This document shows, piece after piece, positions 23,119-32,700 of a stretch of 36,373 nt of DNA. This DNA comes from Pseudomonadota bacterium (GTDB taxonomy: Bacteria; Myxococcota_A; UBA796; GCA-2862545), in assembly GCA_002862545.1 (NCBI GenBank), contig PKDJ01000170.1:1-36373 (forward strand). Reading direction: 5' to 3'. The notes under the pieces were generated by a model, which worked only from the letters and a program-made list of their open reading frames with translations, had not been told where the DNA came from and did not search any database. Position 1 is the stretch's first letter. Each line of letters opens with the position of its first letter. Both the position numbers and the translations under genes were made by a program.

Positions 23119-23148
23119 CGCAGCAGGGTCTGCCCCCGCGCTGCTGCG
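23119..23148 (+). terminator. Hairpin after the phosphodiesterase gene
   Basis: CGCAGCAG (23119-23126) and CTGCTGCG (23141-23148) are perfect reverse complements around a 14-base loop, in the gap between the phosphodiesterase and the AarF-type kinase genes. No T-run follows. It is possibly a Rho-assisted terminator or an mRNA-stabilising element. Confidence 0.35.
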
Positions 23149-23201
23149 AAGTGCCACAGGCGGGACCCGGTGCTGCAGATACGACACAGCGGGGGTGAGA
23201 G

Positions 23202-24515
23202 ATGTCGCGCGTCGGGAGGTGGGCTGAGCTGGGCGGCATCACCACGCGTGCCGCGGGGCGCTTCGTCGTCGAGCGAGTGCGGGACCGCCTCCGTGACCCC
23301 AAGGAGCGCCTGCGGGCGAGGCGAGACGAGCAGATCCGGCAGGCCAAGGAGCTCGCTGAGCGCCTGTCGCGGCTCAAGGGGGCCGCGATGAAGGTCGGCC
23401 AGCAGGCCGCTCTGCTCGCAGCACAGCTCGATCTTCCCGAGGAGGTCCAGGGCGCCCTCGGTCGACTCCATGCCGACGCCGAGCCCGTGCCCTTCGCGAC
23501 CATCAAGGCGACGGTGGAGGCGGAGCTCGAGGCCCCGCTGGAGTCGCTCTTCGCTCGTGTCGAGTCGGAGCCACTGGGGACGGCCAGCCTCGCCCAGGCT
23601 CACGCCGCCACGCTCCACGACGGCACCGAGGTCGTGCTCAAGGTGCTGCATGAGGGTGTGCGTGAGGCTGTTCAGGCTGACCTGATCGCGGTGAAGGCCA
23701 TGCTCGCTGGGGGTCGCGCCCTCGGCCGGAGCGGCGACGAGCTCAACGACCTCTTCGAGGAGGCGAAGGTCCACCTGATCGCCGAGCTCGACTACCTGCA
23801 GGAAGCGGTACATCTTCAGCTCTTCGCAGATGCATTCGGAGACGACCCGCGCTTCCGCACGCCGCGCCACCACCCCTCGCTGTGCACGGAGCAGGTGTTG
23901 GTGATGGACCGCCTGCGCGGGCAGACGGTCACCGACTTTGCGGCGTCGGCCTCTCCCGAGGCGAGGCAGCGCGCTGCCCTGAACGTGGCGGAGCTCTTCC
24001 TTGAGATGACCTTCGTGAAGCGCCTGCTGCATGCTGATCCGCACCCCGGAAACTATCTGGTCGAGGCGGACGGACGCGTCGGCCTGATCGACTTCGGCTG
24101 CGTGAAGCGCTTCGATCCGTTCTGGATTGGCCGCTACGCGCTGCTGGTCCGGGGAGCCCTCGACGCTGATCGAGACACGGTGCTCCGCGCGGCCCGGGAC
24201 ATGGGGGCATGGAGGGGGGATGATCCTGGTGCGGCCCAGGTGATCGTCGAGTTCTGCGAGGCCGTCCTCAGCCCACTGCGCGGGCGCGAGCACACCATCG
24301 GTGGCGACGAGGACGCCATCGTGGAGCGGGTGCAGCCCATCGTTCAGCGCATGTGGCGCTACCCGGAGATCCGTGGGCCTCGCGACCTGCTGTTTCTCCA
24401 CCGCACGCTCGGTGGCCTGTACACGATGATTCGTCCGCTTCGGGCTACCCATCGCTGGGACGAGATCCTGCGGCCCTACCTCGATCACGCGGTGGCGGAG
24501 GCTGGACTCGCGTGA
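23202..24515 (+). CDS. ABC1/AarF/UbiB-family atypical kinase
   Basis: This 437-residue member of the UbiB/ABC1 protein-kinase-like family is linked to ubiquinone and isoprenoid-lipid metabolism. The family's KxGQ motif is present (LKGAAMKVGQQAALLA). An Ala/Ser-rich loop follows (EPLGTASLAQAHAA), then the ATP-lysine strand (TEVVLKVLHEG), the catalytic-loop equivalent LLHADPHPGNYLV and the metal-binding IDFGCVKRF. The length suits a version without the two C-terminal membrane helices of E. coli UbiB; I see no clear membrane segment, so it resembles soluble AarF-like proteins. The ATG has a GGGGGTGAGAG leader. The last codon runs into an unusual repeat-palindrome-repeat leading to the next gene. 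Confidence 0.91.
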   Translation: MSRVGRWAELGGITTRAAGRFVVERVRDRLRDPKERLRARRDEQIRQAKELAERLSRLKGAAMKVGQQAALLAAQLDLPEEVQGALGRLHADAEPVPFATIKATVEAELEAPLESLFARVESEPLGTASLAQAHAATLHDGTEVVLKVLHEGVREAVQADLIAVKAMLAGGRALGRSGDELNDLFEEAKVHLIAELDYLQEAVHLQLFADAFGDDPRFRTPRHHPSLCTEQVLVMDRLRGQTVTDFAASASPEARQRAALNVAELFLEMTFVKRLLHADPHPGNYLVEADGRVGLIDFGCVKRFDPFWIGRYALLVRGALDADRDTVLRAARDMGAWRGDDPGAAQVIVEFCEAVLSPLRGREHTIGGDEDAIVERVQPIVQRMWRYPEIRGPRDLLFLHRTLGGLYTMIRPLRATHRWDEILRPYLDHAVAEAGLA

Positions 24516-24561
24516 GTCGGGCTACCGGGCGACGTGCACGTCGGCCGGTGAGTCGGGCTAC
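24512..24561 (+). repeat. 14-bp direct repeats exactly flanking a 22-bp near-perfect palindrome
   Basis: GTGAGTCGGGCTAC occurs at 24512-24525 and 24548-24561. Between the two copies lies a 22-bp inverted repeat (24526-24547) with a perfect 14-bp core CGACGTGCACGTCG, one symmetric mismatch, and three more paired bases on each side. The first repeat contains the AarF stop codon. The second ends eight bases before the next gene's ATG. No transposase is near. It may be an operator, a transcript hairpin, or the remnant of a small insertion with its target duplication. Confidence 0.6.
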
Positions 24562-24569
24562 AGAGCCTC

Positions 24570-25979
24570 ATGCGCTGGCTCTCGCTCCTGCTCTTGCTCT
24601 CGGCCTGCGGCGATGACGGACCGTCCGCGCCCGCGGGTGAAGCAACCGGCTCCACCCTCGTCGACACCGGTGTCTCCCTCGATGTCGCGCTCACGCGCCG
24701 CGGCTTCACGGTCGGCGAGGGGGCCTTCGTCTTCTCCACGATGGATGCGTGCTGCGAGGAGGGAGCCACCTGTCTCGGCAACAACCCGAGCACGCCCTAC
24801 GGCACGCCCTTCCTCCCCCCAGCGCCCCAGGGTCCCGTGGAGGACGACGAGCTCTGGGCATGGGGCAGTGGTCCCGAGGGGCTCTCCCGCACCGTGCGAC
24901 TCCGCGCCGACGAGGCGTGGTTGCTCGTCGGAGAGGCACCGCCGGATGCGCAGTACCTGTCGTACCGAAGCTACGTCAGCACCCGGCACGACGAGGAGAC
25001 GGGCGGTCGGCGCGGGGTGATCGGCAGTCTCGGGCCCTCGCTCAATCACAGCGTGATGGAGGCGCAGCTCGGACGTCCGGTCTTCGGCGAGCCGTTCGCC
25101 GTGATCACGTCGTTCGACCCTGGCGTCGAGGAGGCAGTCCGCGGAGCCCTGATCGACGCGGGCTGGGCGACCGAGGCCATCTTCACCGACCGCATTCCTC
25201 TGGAGGTCGTGCGCACGGGCCTCGAGGAAGACGCCGACACGTTCTTCGGCGTGATGCGCTCGGCGATCTACACCGACCCTGGTGCGGGTGAGGCCTACCA
25301 GAGCGCGCCCGCTGTCCGGCTCCTGCGCCTCACCCCCGAGACTCCGCTGCAGGTCGAGGGACATTCGATCCCGGAGCTGCTGCCTCGTGGGTCAGGCACC
25401 AACGAAGATGCCTGGAAGCCCGCGCTCACAGCACTGCAGGATGCCGTCGTCGCCGCCTTTCCCACACGGCTCGCGGTCGTTCAGCCCGCCGTGGCCTACT
25501 GGCTCGAGACCTACGAGTGCCTCGAGGGCGAGGTGAACTGCACCGGAGACCTCCGTGATCGCTTCACCGCCATCACGCCGCCGTTCACGCTCGGCGAGGA
25601 CGAGGCGGTGGTCGCCATCGGCGTGAACCACGAGCGCACGGGCAAGGCGACCTACAGCAGCGCCTCGATCCAGACCATTCAGCACCAGGTCGGGCTCCAG
25701 AGCTTCGACAGCACCCGCATGCCGGGGAGTGCTGCCGCCTGGCTCGCCGATGACCCGCTCGCCGACGATCTGTACGCCTGGGTGCTGGCGCGAGACTGTA
25801 CAGGCTGGCCCGAGCCATGCTTTGAGGTCCCGCTTGCCTGCGTCGACGACCCGACCGCCGAGGAGCTGAAGGTCACCGTGCGGGCGTACCTCGAGCCCAC
25901 CACCGGCACGGCGCCGATGCAGACCGAGATGAGCATCGACCGCGCCATCAAGCTGTTCCCGGAAGGGTCAGCGCCGTGA
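24570..25979 (+). CDS. Lipoprotein of unknown function, first of a paralogous pair
   Basis: This is a 469-residue predicted lipoprotein with signal MRWLSLLLLLSACG. I do not recognise the family. It shares motifs in the same order with the next gene: a CC...GA-CL-NNP-PY segment near residue 55 (DACCEEGATCLGNNP), YRSY near 135, GSLGPSLNHSV near 155, DRIP...DTFFGVM near 210-230, LLPRGSG near 270, GVNHERTGKATY near 350, LARDC, and a C-terminal RAYLEPTTGTAP. Conserved cysteine pairs suggest disulfides. The invariant YRSY, LNH and NHE-TGKATY blocks look like active-site or ligand-binding residues rather than a structural repeat. The start lies just behind the repeat-palindrome-repeat at 24512-24561. 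There is no clear ribosome-binding site. Confidence 0.85.
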   Translation: MRWLSLLLLLSACGDDGPSAPAGEATGSTLVDTGVSLDVALTRRGFTVGEGAFVFSTMDACCEEGATCLGNNPSTPYGTPFLPPAPQGPVEDDELWAWGSGPEGLSRTVRLRADEAWLLVGEAPPDAQYLSYRSYVSTRHDEETGGRRGVIGSLGPSLNHSVMEAQLGRPVFGEPFAVITSFDPGVEEAVRGALIDAGWATEAIFTDRIPLEVVRTGLEEDADTFFGVMRSAIYTDPGAGEAYQSAPAVRLLRLTPETPLQVEGHSIPELLPRGSGTNEDAWKPALTALQDAVVAAFPTRLAVVQPAVAYWLETYECLEGEVNCTGDLRDRFTAITPPFTLGEDEAVVAIGVNHERTGKATYSSASIQTIQHQVGLQSFDSTRMPGSAAAWLADDPLADDLYAWVLARDCTGWPEPCFEVPLACVDDPTAEELKVTVRAYLEPTTGTAPMQTEMSIDRAIKLFPEGSAP

Positions 25980-27358
25980 TCCTGCTGGCGCTGCTGTCCT
26001 GCGGCGAGGGGCCGGCCGGGCGCGCGCGGGACGCGGCCACTGACGAGGTCGTGCCACTCGAGGCGCGCATCGCCGCCTTCCGGGAGCGAGCCGAGGCGGA
26101 GGGCTACACCGTTCAGGAGGGCCGCTTCGACTACCTCACGCTGGACTGGTGCTGCGACCCCGGCGCGAGCTGTCTTTTCAACAACCCGGACAGTCCCTAC
26201 GCCCTGTATGCGCTCCCGCCGGCGCCAGATCAGGTGGCTGCGGACAGCGAGGGGCAGGGCGACGGCACGGCCTGGGTCTGGAGGCTGCGACCGGACGAGG
26301 CGGTCGTGCTCCTCGGGAACACGCCCCCTTCGTCGGCGTACTTCAGCTACCGAAGCTACCTCTCGGCTACCTGGGATGCCGCGCTCGGTCTGCACGACCC
26401 GGTGCTCGGCAGCCTGGGACCCTCGCTGAACCACGCCGTGATCGCAGAGCAGCGGGCGTCAGATCTCGTGCACGGGGTGCCGCTCGCGGTGGTCACGTCG
26501 GCCGACGCGGCCGTCGAGGGGGAGGTCCATGCGCTCCTGGAGGCGGCGGGCTTCGACGGGGCCGAGGTCCACGACGACCGCATCCCGGCCGAGCTGGTCA
26601 CGCTCGGCGTCGAGAGCGAGGTCGACACCTTCATGGCGGTCGCGCGCGTCGCGATCCTGGACGAGCTGGAGCGCGACCCCCACCTCGCCGATCCGGGGAT
26701 GACCCTCCTCCGCCTGAGCCCCACGACGCCGCGCACCGTCTCGGCTCCGCATCCCGTTCCGGATCTTCTGCCCCGCGGGACGGGGGCCGGTGAGGAACAC
26801 CTCGCCGAGGCGCTCGATGCACTCGAAGACGCTGTGCGGGAGGCCTATGGCAGTGCGGAGGCCTTCGAGGCCGAGGTCGAGTGGAGCTTTCCCCCCACGC
26901 TCGAGTGCATCGAGACGGGCTACTGCGCGGCAGACCTGCGCGACCGCCTCTACGGGGTGACGCCGGAGTTCCGCCTGCAGGACGACACCCAGCTCGCGGT
27001 CGTCGTGGGGGTGAACCACGAGGCCACGGGCAAGGCGACGTACGCCAACTTCGCTGTGGACGCGATCGGGCGGGAGATGGGCTTGCTCGCCGTGAACTCG
27101 ACCCAGATGGCCGGCTCTGCGCGCGCCTTCCTCGCGGACCATCCCAGTGTCGACAGGCTGTACGCCTACGTGGTGGCCCGAGACTGCACCCTGCATCCGG
27201 GGACGTCGTGTGTCGAGGTGCCCTACGGCTGCCCGGGAGCGGAAGAGGGCGAGTGGATACGAGTCAGCTTCCGGGCCTACCTCGAGCCTGCGACAGGGGC
27301 GGCGCCGCTGCCGGAAGAGCTCTTGGCGGACCGGGTCCTTCGCTTCGTGCCGCAGTGA
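25976..27358 (+). CDS. Lipoprotein of unknown function, second of a paralogous pair
   Basis: The product is a 460-residue predicted lipoprotein. The GTG start overlaps the preceding stop (GTGA) and gives MILLALLSCG, a very short signal with a lipobox. The conserved blocks match its neighbour: WCCDPGASCLFNNPDSPYA, FSYRSYLS, GSLGPSLNHAV, DDRIPAELV...VDTFMAV, DLLPRGTG, GVNHEATGKATYANF, MAGSARAFL, VARDC and FRAYLEPATGAAP. Outside these the two proteins differ widely, so the duplication is old while the motifs are under selection. Coupled translation suggests a heterodimer or two related activities on the same target. I cannot name the fold; an enzyme is my tentative reading because the conserved blocks are short, polar and scattered. 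The gene ends 21 bp from the convergent arylsulfotransferase-like gene. Confidence 0.85.
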   Translation: MILLALLSCGEGPAGRARDAATDEVVPLEARIAAFRERAEAEGYTVQEGRFDYLTLDWCCDPGASCLFNNPDSPYALYALPPAPDQVAADSEGQGDGTAWVWRLRPDEAVVLLGNTPPSSAYFSYRSYLSATWDAALGLHDPVLGSLGPSLNHAVIAEQRASDLVHGVPLAVVTSADAAVEGEVHALLEAAGFDGAEVHDDRIPAELVTLGVESEVDTFMAVARVAILDELERDPHLADPGMTLLRLSPTTPRTVSAPHPVPDLLPRGTGAGEEHLAEALDALEDAVREAYGSAEAFEAEVEWSFPPTLECIETGYCAADLRDRLYGVTPEFRLQDDTQLAVVVGVNHEATGKATYANFAVDAIGREMGLLAVNSTQMAGSARAFLADHPSVDRLYAYVVARDCTLHPGTSCVEVPYGCPGAEEGEWIRVSFRAYLEPATGAAPLPEELLADRVLRFVPQ

Positions 27359-27379
27359 CCCCGTCGAGAACGGCGAGGA

Positions 27380-28591
27380 TCAGGGGTCCAGCAAGACGAA
27401 GCGCGACACCTGCAGAGGAGGGTCGGTGGTGGCGCGCCAGACCTCCTCGCCCTCGGGAGTGACCTCGGAGAGCACTCCGTCACCGGTCCAGGCGATCAGG
27501 TAGTTGCGCTCGAGCTTGCGCACGTCGCCGAGCACGCTCAGGTAGCGGCCCTCGGGATGCTCGTAGCGCCAGACCTCGCTGACGGTTCCGGCGGCCTCGT
27601 CCCACGCCAGCTCGACGACCGACGAGACCCGCGGGGAGCGGTGGTCGCCGTTGTCGAAGAACACAGCTCCGCCGTCCCAGGCGTGCGAGAGGTGAGCGTG
27701 ACTGGTTGGCCCCGGGTCTTCCGCGGAGGTCCACAGGGGGCTTCCGTCGTCCCAGGTGAAGTCGGAATCGGGGCCACCGAGCTCCCACGCCACGGAGCCG
27801 TCAGCCTCGAGGGCGAGGAGGGTGTCGAGCCAGCGCACGTAGACGAGGGTGCGGCTCCCGAGGACGACGAGCGAGTTGCTGTGGGACCACTGGAAGACCG
27901 GCCACTTTCCGTCGTAGGGGCCCGGGGTCGTGTGGTGGGAGCACCGCGGCACGAGGGTGCCGCCGAGGTGGTCGAAGAGGCTGAAGCGCACGGCCGAGGG
28001 GGAGCCCAGCTCGGCCACTCTGAGTCGATCGGTGAGGACCCAGGACGCCCGCCACTCGCGGAGGTCGTGGGCCAGCCAGGCGAACTGGCCGTCCGTCAGG
28101 GGGCGAGCGGCGTGGTGGGCGTCGTCGAGCGGCCACTCTGCACGCTCGATGCCGGGACCGGTGCGCTGCAGGTGGTGGGTCAAGCTGCCGTCGGCGGTGA
28201 GGCCATAGCGGTCGTACCACCACGCTCCGTCGTGGACGAAGGGGGACACCGTGATCTCGCCGTCGGGCAGCGCCTCTCCCCAGATGGCTGTGCCCGAGGT
28301 GGTGTCGTGGATCGCGACCGATGCCTCTGGAGCGTTGTGGACCGAGAGAAAGTTCGTGTACCCGGCGTACAGCTGCCGCCCGGCGACCTCGCTGCGGTCG
28401 GGGTCCATCACGTCCACCACGAGACGAGGCACCCGCTCCGGGATCGGCCACTGCCCCGTGTCGGTCGACGGCGTCGTGAGCCCAGAGTCAGGCTGTGTCG
28501 AGGGCGTCTCGGACTCAGCCCGCGGGCGTGAGTGCTCGGAGGGGTCGCCCCCGCAGGCAGCGAGGAGAGTGACGGCGCAGAGAGTGACCAC
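27380..28591 (-). CDS. Arylsulfotransferase-like propeller lipoprotein
   Basis: The product is a 403-residue lipoprotein. The GTG at 28591, with AGAGGA about four bases upstream, gives MVTLCAVTLLAACGG with a lipobox; a longer in-frame start at 28858 would add an unlike, Arg/Pro-rich stretch. A Ser/Thr/Pro linker follows. The rest resembles the arylsulfotransferase (ASST-like) propeller family: FQWSHSNSLVVLG, a VAWELGGPDSDFTW strand, VFFDNGDHRSPRVSSVVEL, and the YLIAWTGDGVLSEVTPEGEEVW blade. ASST enzymes move sulfate between phenols, but many family members in environmental bacteria are only propeller relatives, so the activity is uncertain. The gene is divergent from the RND efflux genes. Confidence 0.8.
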   Translation of the reverse strand: MVTLCAVTLLAACGGDPSEHSRPRAESETPSTQPDSGLTTPSTDTGQWPIPERVPRLVVDVMDPDRSEVAGRQLYAGYTNFLSVHNAPEASVAIHDTTSGTAIWGEALPDGEITVSPFVHDGAWWYDRYGLTADGSLTHHLQRTGPGIERAEWPLDDAHHAARPLTDGQFAWLAHDLREWRASWVLTDRLRVAELGSPSAVRFSLFDHLGGTLVPRCSHHTTPGPYDGKWPVFQWSHSNSLVVLGSRTLVYVRWLDTLLALEADGSVAWELGGPDSDFTWDDGSPLWTSAEDPGPTSHAHLSHAWDGGAVFFDNGDHRSPRVSSVVELAWDEAAGTVSEVWRYEHPEGRYLSVLGDVRKLERNYLIAWTGDGVLSEVTPEGEEVWRATTDPPLQVSRFVLLDP

Positions 28592-28785
28592 GCTGTCCTC
28601 TAGGCCCGGTCTGCGACGGCTGCAAGCGGTGCTCCGAGGGGCACGACCCGCGGCGGTGCGGCGTGGTCGAGCCATGAGCTTGCGGGCCTGCGTCGAGGAG
28701 CGTCCTGCACAGGGAGGGGGGTGGTGGGGCGGGGACGCGTCGCGCGTATACACACCAGCACAGCGACTGGATACGACGCCGGTGC
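28592..28785. promoter_or_regulatory. Divergent promoter region between ASST-like and RND genes
   Basis: This 194-bp gap between divergent starts must contain promoters for both directions. Apart from a short GTATAC palindrome near 28745, I see no clear boxes or operator. No small gene is supported here. Confidence 0.35.
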
Positions 28786-29790
28786 ATGTGGACGGCCCTG
28801 CCAGCACTGCTCCTCGGGTGTGGCTCGCCCTCGGAGACCCTCCCCGTCTCGCGACCACCGACTCCGGTGGCCGTCGTTCAGGCGGAGTCGGCGCCCGAGA
28901 CGATGGAGCGCAGCCTCACCGGGGTGCTCGCTGCCCGACGGGACGCCACCCTCTCGGCACGCGTGGGCGGCACCGTGCTGGAGCGCATCGCCGAGCCCGG
29001 TGCGCGGGTCGAGGAGGGGCAGCCGATCCTGAGGCTCGACGGCCGAGAGGCGAGCGCGAACCTCGCGGTGGCCAGAGCTCAACTGGCAGATTCGGAGGCC
29101 CTGTTGACGGACGCGGAGCGGCGTCTGGAGCGCTCAGAGACGCTGGGTGACGGCCTCTCGGTGCAGGACCTCGACGCCGCCCGAACAGCCGTCGCTCGGG
29201 CCCTCGCGGCGCGGGATGGCGCCGCTGCTCGACGCGATCTCGCCTCGGTGCAGCTCGGTCATCACGTGGTTCGGGCTCCGTTTGCGGGGGAGGTCGCCTC
29301 CCTCGGGCCGGAGGTGGGCGAGACCGTCGCACCTGGAGCGCCCGTGGCGCGCGTGGTCGACACGTCGGGTCTGGTGGTCACCGTCGGGCTGCTCGATGAC
29401 GAGGTCTCTCGCGCGGAGTCCTTCACGGTCCTGGACGGCACTCGGGATGTCCCCGCGTCACTGCGTCACGTCGCAGCGGCGGCAGAGCCGCGAACGCTGA
29501 CCTGGCCGGTGGAGCTCGACGTACCGGTCACGGGCTCGCTCAGGGCTGGACGCACGGCGCAGGTCCGGGTGTCGCTCAGTGGCGGCGCGGGCGTGGTGAT
29601 TCCGATGTCTGCGATTGGGCCTGACGGCGACGTGTGGACCGTCGTGGACGGGACGGCTCGTGCCGAGCAGGTCGAGATCTTGGGCGAGCGCGGTGGAACC
29701 GCCGTGGTCGCAGGCATCGCGGCTGGCGTCGACGTGGTCCTGCGAGGGACCGACCTCACCGACGGCCAGCCGGTGACGGTGGTGCGGTGA
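28786..29790 (+). CDS. RND efflux periplasmic adaptor lipoprotein (HlyD/AcrA-like)
   Basis: This 334-residue membrane-fusion protein should link the inner-membrane RND pump to an outer-membrane channel. The signal MWTALPALLLGCG carries the lipobox. The typical order is visible: N-terminal beta-barrel and lipoyl half (LSARVGGTVLERIAEPGARVEEGQPILRLDG, in part), a short alpha-hairpin of about 80 residues (ALLTDAERRLERSE...ARAALAARDG-like), the second lipoyl half (VVRAPFAGEVASLGPEVGE) and the barrel and membrane-proximal parts (LRAGRTAQVRVSL, IPMSAIGPDGDVWTV). The hairpin is short, as in adaptors of hydrophobic-compound or metal pumps. The stop overlaps the pump's GTG start (GTGA). No outer-membrane factor gene follows. 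Confidence 0.9.
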   Translation: MWTALPALLLGCGSPSETLPVSRPPTPVAVVQAESAPETMERSLTGVLAARRDATLSARVGGTVLERIAEPGARVEEGQPILRLDGREASANLAVARAQLADSEALLTDAERRLERSETLGDGLSVQDLDAARTAVARALAARDGAAARRDLASVQLGHHVVRAPFAGEVASLGPEVGETVAPGAPVARVVDTSGLVVTVGLLDDEVSRAESFTVLDGTRDVPASLRHVAAAAEPRTLTWPVELDVPVTGSLRAGRTAQVRVSLSGGAGVVIPMSAIGPDGDVWTVVDGTARAEQVEILGERGGTAVVAGIAAGVDVVLRGTDLTDGQPVTVVR

Positions 29791-32700
29791 GGGCGATTCT
29801 CGAGCTCGGTGCGCGCAACCCCGTGCTCCTGAACATCGTCTTCGCCTTCGTGGTCCTCCTCGGCCTGGCGAGCTGGTCCTGGCTGCCGAAGGAGCAGTTT
29901 CCACAGGTGAGCATCGACCGTGTGGTGATCGCGGTGCCCTGGCTGGGGGCGAGTCCCGAGGACCTCGAGGACACGGTCGCCCGGCCCATCGAAGACGCGG
30001 TCGCGGGTGTCGAGGGCCTCGACCATGTCTACGCCGAGATCGTCGAGGGTCGAGCCACGCTCACGCTCGAGTTCGTTCGCGGCACGGATGTCGACGCCGC
30101 GCTCGACGAGGTGCAGCGAGCGGTCGGGAGCGTCGAGGAGATCCCGGATGATGCGCTCGAGCCCATCATCGAGGTGGCGCGGGTCAAGGTGCCGATGATT
30201 CAGATCGGCCTGCTGGGGGACCGCACGGCGCTGTCGCTCGCAGAGGAGCTTGCCGACGAGCTACGGGCGATTCCTGGCGTCAAGGATGCCGACATCCTGG
30301 GTGCGGCGACCCCGGTCGTGCGGGTCGACCTCGATCCCGCCGTCCTGTCGGCCCGTGGGCTGACGCCAGACGCCGTTGGAGCGGCCATCCGAGCCGCCGG
30401 TCAGGGTGCGCCGGCGGGCTCGATGGTGCTCGACGGACAGCGCGTCCTCGTGCGCACACCCCGTGCTCTGCGTTCGCTGGACGACATTCGGGCCGTTCCG
30501 CTGGACACCGCGGGTGAGGTGCGGGTGGCGGACGTGGCGCGGGTGTGGACCGACCACGACGATCCGTCCATCCTCCGGCACGTGAACGGTCAGCCTGCCA
30601 TTCGACTGGCCCTCTTCAGGGACGACGAGGCCAACACCTTCACGGTCGTCGAGGCGGTGCGAGCGTGGGTCGAGACACGACAGGAGACGCTGCCCGCAGG
30701 GTTCTCCCTGGTGGCCTACGACGACTCTGGACGCTTCGTGAGCGACCGGATCAGCGTGGTCTTCGGGAACGCCGGTGTCGGCCTGGCCCTCGTGTTCCTG
30801 TGTCTGTGGGCCTTCGTCGGTGCGCGAAACGCGCTGATGGTCGTCTGGGGGATGCCGGTCGCCTACCTCGGCGCGGTCATCGCGATGTACCTGAGCGGCG
30901 TCTCGGTCAACGTGATCAGCACCTTCGCACTGCTGGTCGTCACGGGGATCATCGTCGACGATGCGGTGGTGATCGTCGAGAACGTCCAGCGGCATCTCGA
31001 GCTGGGCAAGGACCGGGCGCGCGCGGCCATCGACGGAACGCTGGAGGTGTTTCCGGCCGTCACGGCGAGCACCATCACGACCTGCCTCGCCTTCGGCCCC
31101 CTGCTGCTGCTCGAGGGCACGGTGGGTCGAGTGATGGCCATCATCCCGCAGGTGGTGATCTTCAGCCTGCTCGCGAGCTTGATCGAGGCGTTCGTCATCC
31201 TGCCGGGGCACCTCTCGCACTACGCGCAAGAGCATGCATCGGGTGAGAATCGACTGACGGGCTGGCTCAAGGGCGCCTATCGGCCCGTGCTCGACCTCGT
31301 GTCGCGTCCCGTCGCTCGCTACGTCGCACTCGGGGCCTTGGCCCTTGGCTTCATGCTGACGATGTCGCTCACGCTCGTCATGCGTACCGCTCTTCAGTCG
31401 CCTGGAAAGCCCTACTTCGCCTTCGTCAACGTCGATCTGCCACGCTCGACGGACGTGGAGGAGACGCGAGCGGCCCTCGCGGATCTCGAGCGGTTTGCCC
31501 TCGAGGAGGGGCCGGGTCTGCTGTACATCAACGCGAACAGCGGACGGCAGATCGATCCGAGCGACTTTCCGACGGATGGTGCACGCTTCGGTCAGCTCAA
31601 GCTCGGGTTTCCGGACGAGGTGTTCTCCGAGGTCGACGACTTCTTAGAGCGAATGCGGCAGCGCATCGAGGGCGACCCGCGCTTCGTGGACCACTCCATC
31701 GAGACCGTCCAGGGGGGGCCGCCGGCGGGGCGCGACATCGACGTCAAGGTGCGGAGCCGCAACCCGGATGTGGTCGTGCCGGTTGCAGAGCTGCTGACGG
31801 CGCACCTCGAGTCTCGACCGGGGGTGCGCGACGTTCGCAACGAGGCCGGCGAAGGGACGGAGGAGTTCCGTGTCGTCGTAGACAGTGGACGGGCTGCTCG
31901 CTTCGGACTGCGAGAGGCGCAGATCGCTCTGGCGGCACGTGCAGCGCTCGACGGCAACCCGGCGACCGAGCTGCCGCTGGACGAGCGCACGACCGAGGTC
32001 CGTGTCGGGCTGGCTTGGCCAGGTGGCAGGCCGGATCTCGAGGGACTCGGTGACGTACCGCTGCGCACACCTGGTGGTGACGTCATTCGGCTGCGCCAGG
32101 TGGCGACCATCACCCGAGACCGCTCGGTCGCGCGCATCAGCCGCGTCGATGGGCAGCGTGCCGTCCGGGTGTCGGCCCTCGTCGATCCGGAGCAGACCAC
32201 TCCCGAGGAGGAACAGACCTCTCTCGAGGCTGCCTTCGAGGCGGCTCGCGAGGACTATCCGGAGGCCGGACTCTTCGTCGGCGGCGTGCTGGCCAACAGC
32301 AACGAGAGCTTCGCCAAGCTGCCGCTGATCTTCCTGCTCGCCGTGATCGGCATCTACGGTGTGCTCGCGGTGCAGTTCCGCAGCTACCTCCAGCCGCTGA
32401 TCATCGTCTCTGCCGTGCCTCTGGGGCTGGCTGGGGCGGTGCTCGGGCTGTTCCTCTTCGGCATGGACCTGTCGTTGATCGCGATGGTGGGTGCTGTCGG
32501 GCTGTCGGGCATCGTGGTCAATGACTCTCTGGTGTTGGTCGACTTCGTGAACGTCCGCCGTCGCGAGGGCATGGACGTGATTGGGGCGGTTCGCGATGCC
32601 GCGCTCACGCGCCTGCGGCCCATCTTGATCACGACGACGACGACCGTTCTGGGCCTGGGACCGCTCGCCTTCGGGTTGGCGGGCAGTGACCCGCTGCTCG

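Noticed and set aside
22746..24488. Minus-strand open frame of 580 codons antisense to the phosphodiesterase and AarF genes
   Set aside because: It spans two well-supported genes and the gap between them, with no motif of its own.
29634..29786. Upstream extension of the RND pump gene
   Set aside because: The extra 51 codons lie inside the adaptor gene in another frame. The GTG at 29787 overlaps the adaptor stop and gives the normal RND start.
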